Shown here in pieces: positions 61,756-64,000 of a DNA stretch of 64,000 nucleotides. How positions within the stretch are numbered: position 1 is the stretch's first letter; each line of letters starts with the position of its first letter. This DNA is from Aquisphaera insulae. GTDB lineage: Bacteria > Planctomycetota > Planctomycetia > Isosphaerales > Isosphaeraceae. The notes below the pieces were generated by a model. It was not told where the DNA came from, did no database searches, and saw only the letters and a list, made by a program, of their open reading frames with translations. The position numbers and the translations under genes are program-made. The stretch is taken from positions 92,651 to 156,650 of the forward strand of contig NZ_JAALJH010000011.1 of assembly GCF_011064615.1 (NCBI RefSeq), written 5' to 3'.

Positions 61756-63990
61756 ATGTTCCATGGCTTCAGCGTCTCCTTCAACCCGGTCGAGCCGAAG
61801 CTGCTGTTCGTGACGGCCGCGGTGGCCGTCGTCATCCTGACGGTCTGGGCCTACGCCAGGAAGCTCCGCGGCTCAACCGGCGGGTGGCGGTGGGTGGCGC
61901 TGGGGCTCCGGCTGACGGCCATCCTCCTCTGCCTGCTCGCGGCGCTCCGGCCGTCGGTCGTGCTCCAGGAGAAGAAGCGGCAGGCCGCGGACCTGGTCTT
62001 CCTGATCGACAGCAGCAAGAGCATGGCCCTCGGCGACGAGATCCGCGGCCAGACCCGCTGGGCCGTCGGCAAGCAGGCGATGGAAGAAGGCATGGAAGCC
62101 GCCAGGGGGCTGGGGCCGAACCTGGACGTGGTCCCGCTCCGCTTCGATTCCTCCCTGGCCGATGCGCTCACCGAGGGCAAGCTCCCCGCGGAGCCCTCCG
62201 GCAGCGAGACCCAGCTCGGCACCGCCATGCTCGAGGCCGAGAAGCGGGCCAGCCAGGATGGCAAGCGGATCGCCCGGATGATCGTGATCTCGGATTTCGT
62301 CTCGAACAGCGGCACCAATCCGCTGGTCGTCGCCCGCACCCTTCGCGATCACCAGGTCCCGGTGGTCACGGTCGGCCTCGGGGCGGAGAACGCCGGCAAG
62401 CAGTCCCGCGACATTGCCGTCCGCGACATCGTCGCGGCGCCCACGGTCTTCGTGAAGAACCAGCTCGAAGTCCGCGGCACGCTCGTCTCCCGCGGCTATC
62501 CCGGCCAGCCCGTGAAGGTCGACCTGTATGTGGAGGGGCAGACCGCCCCCGTGGCGAGCACCCAGGTCAAGGTCCCCGACGGCGCCGAGTCCGCCCCGAT
62601 CGCGGGCCTGAAGTACGTCCCGCAGACGCCCGGGGAGAAGCTCATCTCCCTCAAGGTCACGCCCCTCGACGGCGAGTTCATCACGTCGAACAACGACATC
62701 AGCACGTTCGTCACCGTCCTCAGCGGCGGCCTGAACGTGATGTTCCTCCAGGGGCCCAATTTCACCTGGGATTATCGCTACCTGCTCCGGTCGACGATGA
62801 CATCTCAGGTGATCCAGGTCGAGGGCTTCGTGATCCGCAAGCCCGTGCAGGGGGACGCGAGCGAGGTCGACGATGCCGAGTTCGCGCCGGGCAAGTACAA
62901 CGTGTACGTCCTCAGCGACCTCCCCGCGAATTTTCTCCCCCCACGCCAGCACCGGCTCCTGGCCGAGGCCGTGAAGAAGGGGGCCGGCCTGATGATGCTC
63001 GGCGGCCGGACGAGCTTCGGGGCAGGGGGGTGGGCCGAGACGGCGCTCACCGACGTGCTCCCCGTCGAGATCCATCCGGGAGACGGCCAGCTCGAGCCGG
63101 AGGGAGGGGTTAAGTTCGTCCCCAGCAATACCGGCCTGAACAGCTACCTGCTCCAGATCGGCGCCAGCAAGGAGGAAACGGCGAAGCTCTGGGAGATGAT
63201 GCCGCCGGTCCTGGGTACCAACCGCTTCAGCGGTCCCAAGGGGGGTGCCGAGATCCTCGCCCAGACCGGCGGCGCGGTCGTCGAGCCACTTCTCGTCACG
63301 GCGCAGGTGGGATCGGGCCGGGTCGTCGCCTACGGGGGCGATACCTGGGTCTGGCCGAGGTCCTCCGAGGAAGGCCGGCTCGCCCACCGCAAGTTCTGGC
63401 GGAACGTGATCTTCTGGCTCTCCCACAAGGAGAACGAGGGGGACACCCAGGTGAAGCTGGCCCTCGACCGGCGGCGAATCGGCGTGGGCCAGAAGGTCGA
63501 GATGACCGTCACGGCCCGCGATGCCAAGGGGGCAAACCTCTCGGGCGTGACCTACGAGACGAAGGTCGAGCGCGAGGGATTGAGCCCGACGCCGGAGCCG
63601 GTGGACCTGTACACCCAGGGTGACGAGGCACGGGGCTCGTACGCCGCGGTCGGCCAGCCGGGCGCGTACAAGGTGACGGTGATCGGCCGCAAGGACGGCC
63701 ACGAGATCGGCCGCGACTCCTCACGGTTCCTCGTCTACCAGGACGACCGTGAGCTCGAGAATCAGTCCGCCGACCTCGCCCTCGCCCGTCAGATCGCCGA
63801 GATCACCGGCGGCGAATCCATCCCGCGCGAGACCCTGGCGAAATACCTCAAGTCGATCGACCAGTCCCAGTTCACCGAGTATCTCAGCCCGACCGAGCAC
63901 AAGGTCTGGGACAACTGGCCATTCCTGCTGATCTTCACCGCCATCCTCACCCTGGAGTGGTGGATCCGCAAACGCCACGGCTGGGTGTGA
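61756..63990 (+). CDS. Membrane VWA / glutamine-amidotransferase-like protein
   Basis: A 744-residue protein. Two N-terminal helices (about 16-33 and 47-64) are followed by a VWA domain with MIDAS FLIDSSKSM (82-90). A beta-sandwich region follows, then a class I GATase-like fold around residues 380-470 (YVLSDLPANFLPPRQHRLLAEAV, GLMMLGGRTSFGAGGW) without an obvious catalytic Cys. A second sandwich and a C-terminal helix (FLLIFTAILTLEWWIRKR) complete it. It is the last complete gene of the moxR operon in this window. It probably acts with BatA and MoxR in envelope stress or metal-stress handling, as in other Bat systems; the exact role is unknown. Confidence 0.9.
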   Translation: MFHGFSVSFNPVEPKLLFVTAAVAVVILTVWAYARKLRGSTGGWRWVALGLRLTAILLCLLAALRPSVVLQEKKRQAADLVFLIDSSKSMALGDEIRGQTRWAVGKQAMEEGMEAARGLGPNLDVVPLRFDSSLADALTEGKLPAEPSGSETQLGTAMLEAEKRASQDGKRIARMIVISDFVSNSGTNPLVVARTLRDHQVPVVTVGLGAENAGKQSRDIAVRDIVAAPTVFVKNQLEVRGTLVSRGYPGQPVKVDLYVEGQTAPVASTQVKVPDGAESAPIAGLKYVPQTPGEKLISLKVTPLDGEFITSNNDISTFVTVLSGGLNVMFLQGPNFTWDYRYLLRSTMTSQVIQVEGFVIRKPVQGDASEVDDAEFAPGKYNVYVLSDLPANFLPPRQHRLLAEAVKKGAGLMMLGGRTSFGAGGWAETALTDVLPVEIHPGDGQLEPEGGVKFVPSNTGLNSYLLQIGASKEETAKLWEMMPPVLGTNRFSGPKGGAEILAQTGGAVVEPLLVTAQVGSGRVVAYGGDTWVWPRSSEEGRLAHRKFWRNVIFWLSHKENEGDTQVKLALDRRRIGVGQKVEMTVTARDAKGANLSGVTYETKVEREGLSPTPEPVDLYTQGDEARGSYAAVGQPGAYKVTVIGRKDGHEIGRDSSRFLVYQDDRELENQSADLALARQIAEITGGESIPRETLAKYLKSIDQSQFTEYLSPTEHKVWDNWPFLLIFTAILTLEWWIRKRHGWV

Positions 63991-64000
63991 AATTCGGCCC

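Noticed and set aside
57495..63990. MoxR/VWA operon as a ternary defence system
   Set aside because: The DUF58, BatA and VWA partners with membrane helices match ordinary envelope-type Bat operons; no nuclease or other effector is present.

Overview
The window reads as chromosomal DNA of a high-GC planctomycete, most likely an Isosphaeraceae relative. The reasons are two DUF1559 pseudopilin-like proteins with the type IV pilin N-terminus and an H-x-G-G/F-A-D-G C-terminal box, DUF4159 and MoxR/DUF58/Bat-type genes, DUF2961 (GH172) and other secreted carbohydrate-active proteins, a BlaI-type regulator, and very G/C-biased third codon positions. The genus is inferred; no rRNA is present. No transposase, integrase or CRISPR array was seen.

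Layout. 0-9 kb: a truncated gene, a DUF1264 protein, tRNA-Cys, a methyltransferase/glycosyltransferase pair, a GH99/GH71-like secreted protein, a lactonase-type propeller, and an esterase fused to a beta-sandwich-like module. 8.6-17 kb: an M48 protease, an amphipathic-repeat lipoprotein divergent from a BlaI repressor whose promoter spacer holds a palindrome, then dnaK and clpB. dnaK has a complex upstream region with tandem imperfect palindromes, an inverted repeat and a -24/-12-like element. 17-24.5 kb: a lipase, a GT4 glycosyltransferase, DUF2007, a Tyr/Thr/Pro-repeat exported protein, an EboB-like TatD hydrolase, and the first DUF1559 gene with its small lipoprotein. 25-30 kb: a 937-residue HEAT-repeat protein, a palindrome-rich non-coding stretch, and the second DUF1559/lipoprotein pair.

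30.6-34.5 kb is a tight minus-strand operon: inositol-3-phosphate synthase, TIM-barrel isomerase, UbiA-type prenyltransferase, second TIM-barrel isomerase. With the EboB-like TatD gene 8 kb away it resembles a dispersed ebo (metabolite traffic) cluster. 34.7-41 kb holds a beta-helix protein, a P1B-type ATPase with a TPC motif, and a GH172 protein.

41-48 kb is a small accessory region. A Septu-type pair (AAA ATPase PtuA plus HNH nuclease PtuB, ATGA overlap) and a second overlapping pair (AAA_21/OLD-like ATPase plus a DUF4276 Toprim-like protein) flank a GH35 beta-galactosidase-like gene. Both pairs look like anti-phage modules. 48-51 kb: DUF2252 and a class II photolyase. 51-64 kb: two tandem DUF4159 paralogues with a patch of perfect nucleotide identity and a propeller-like membrane protein, divergent from an operon of moxR, DUF58 (TTG start), BatA-like and VWA genes that runs to the window end.
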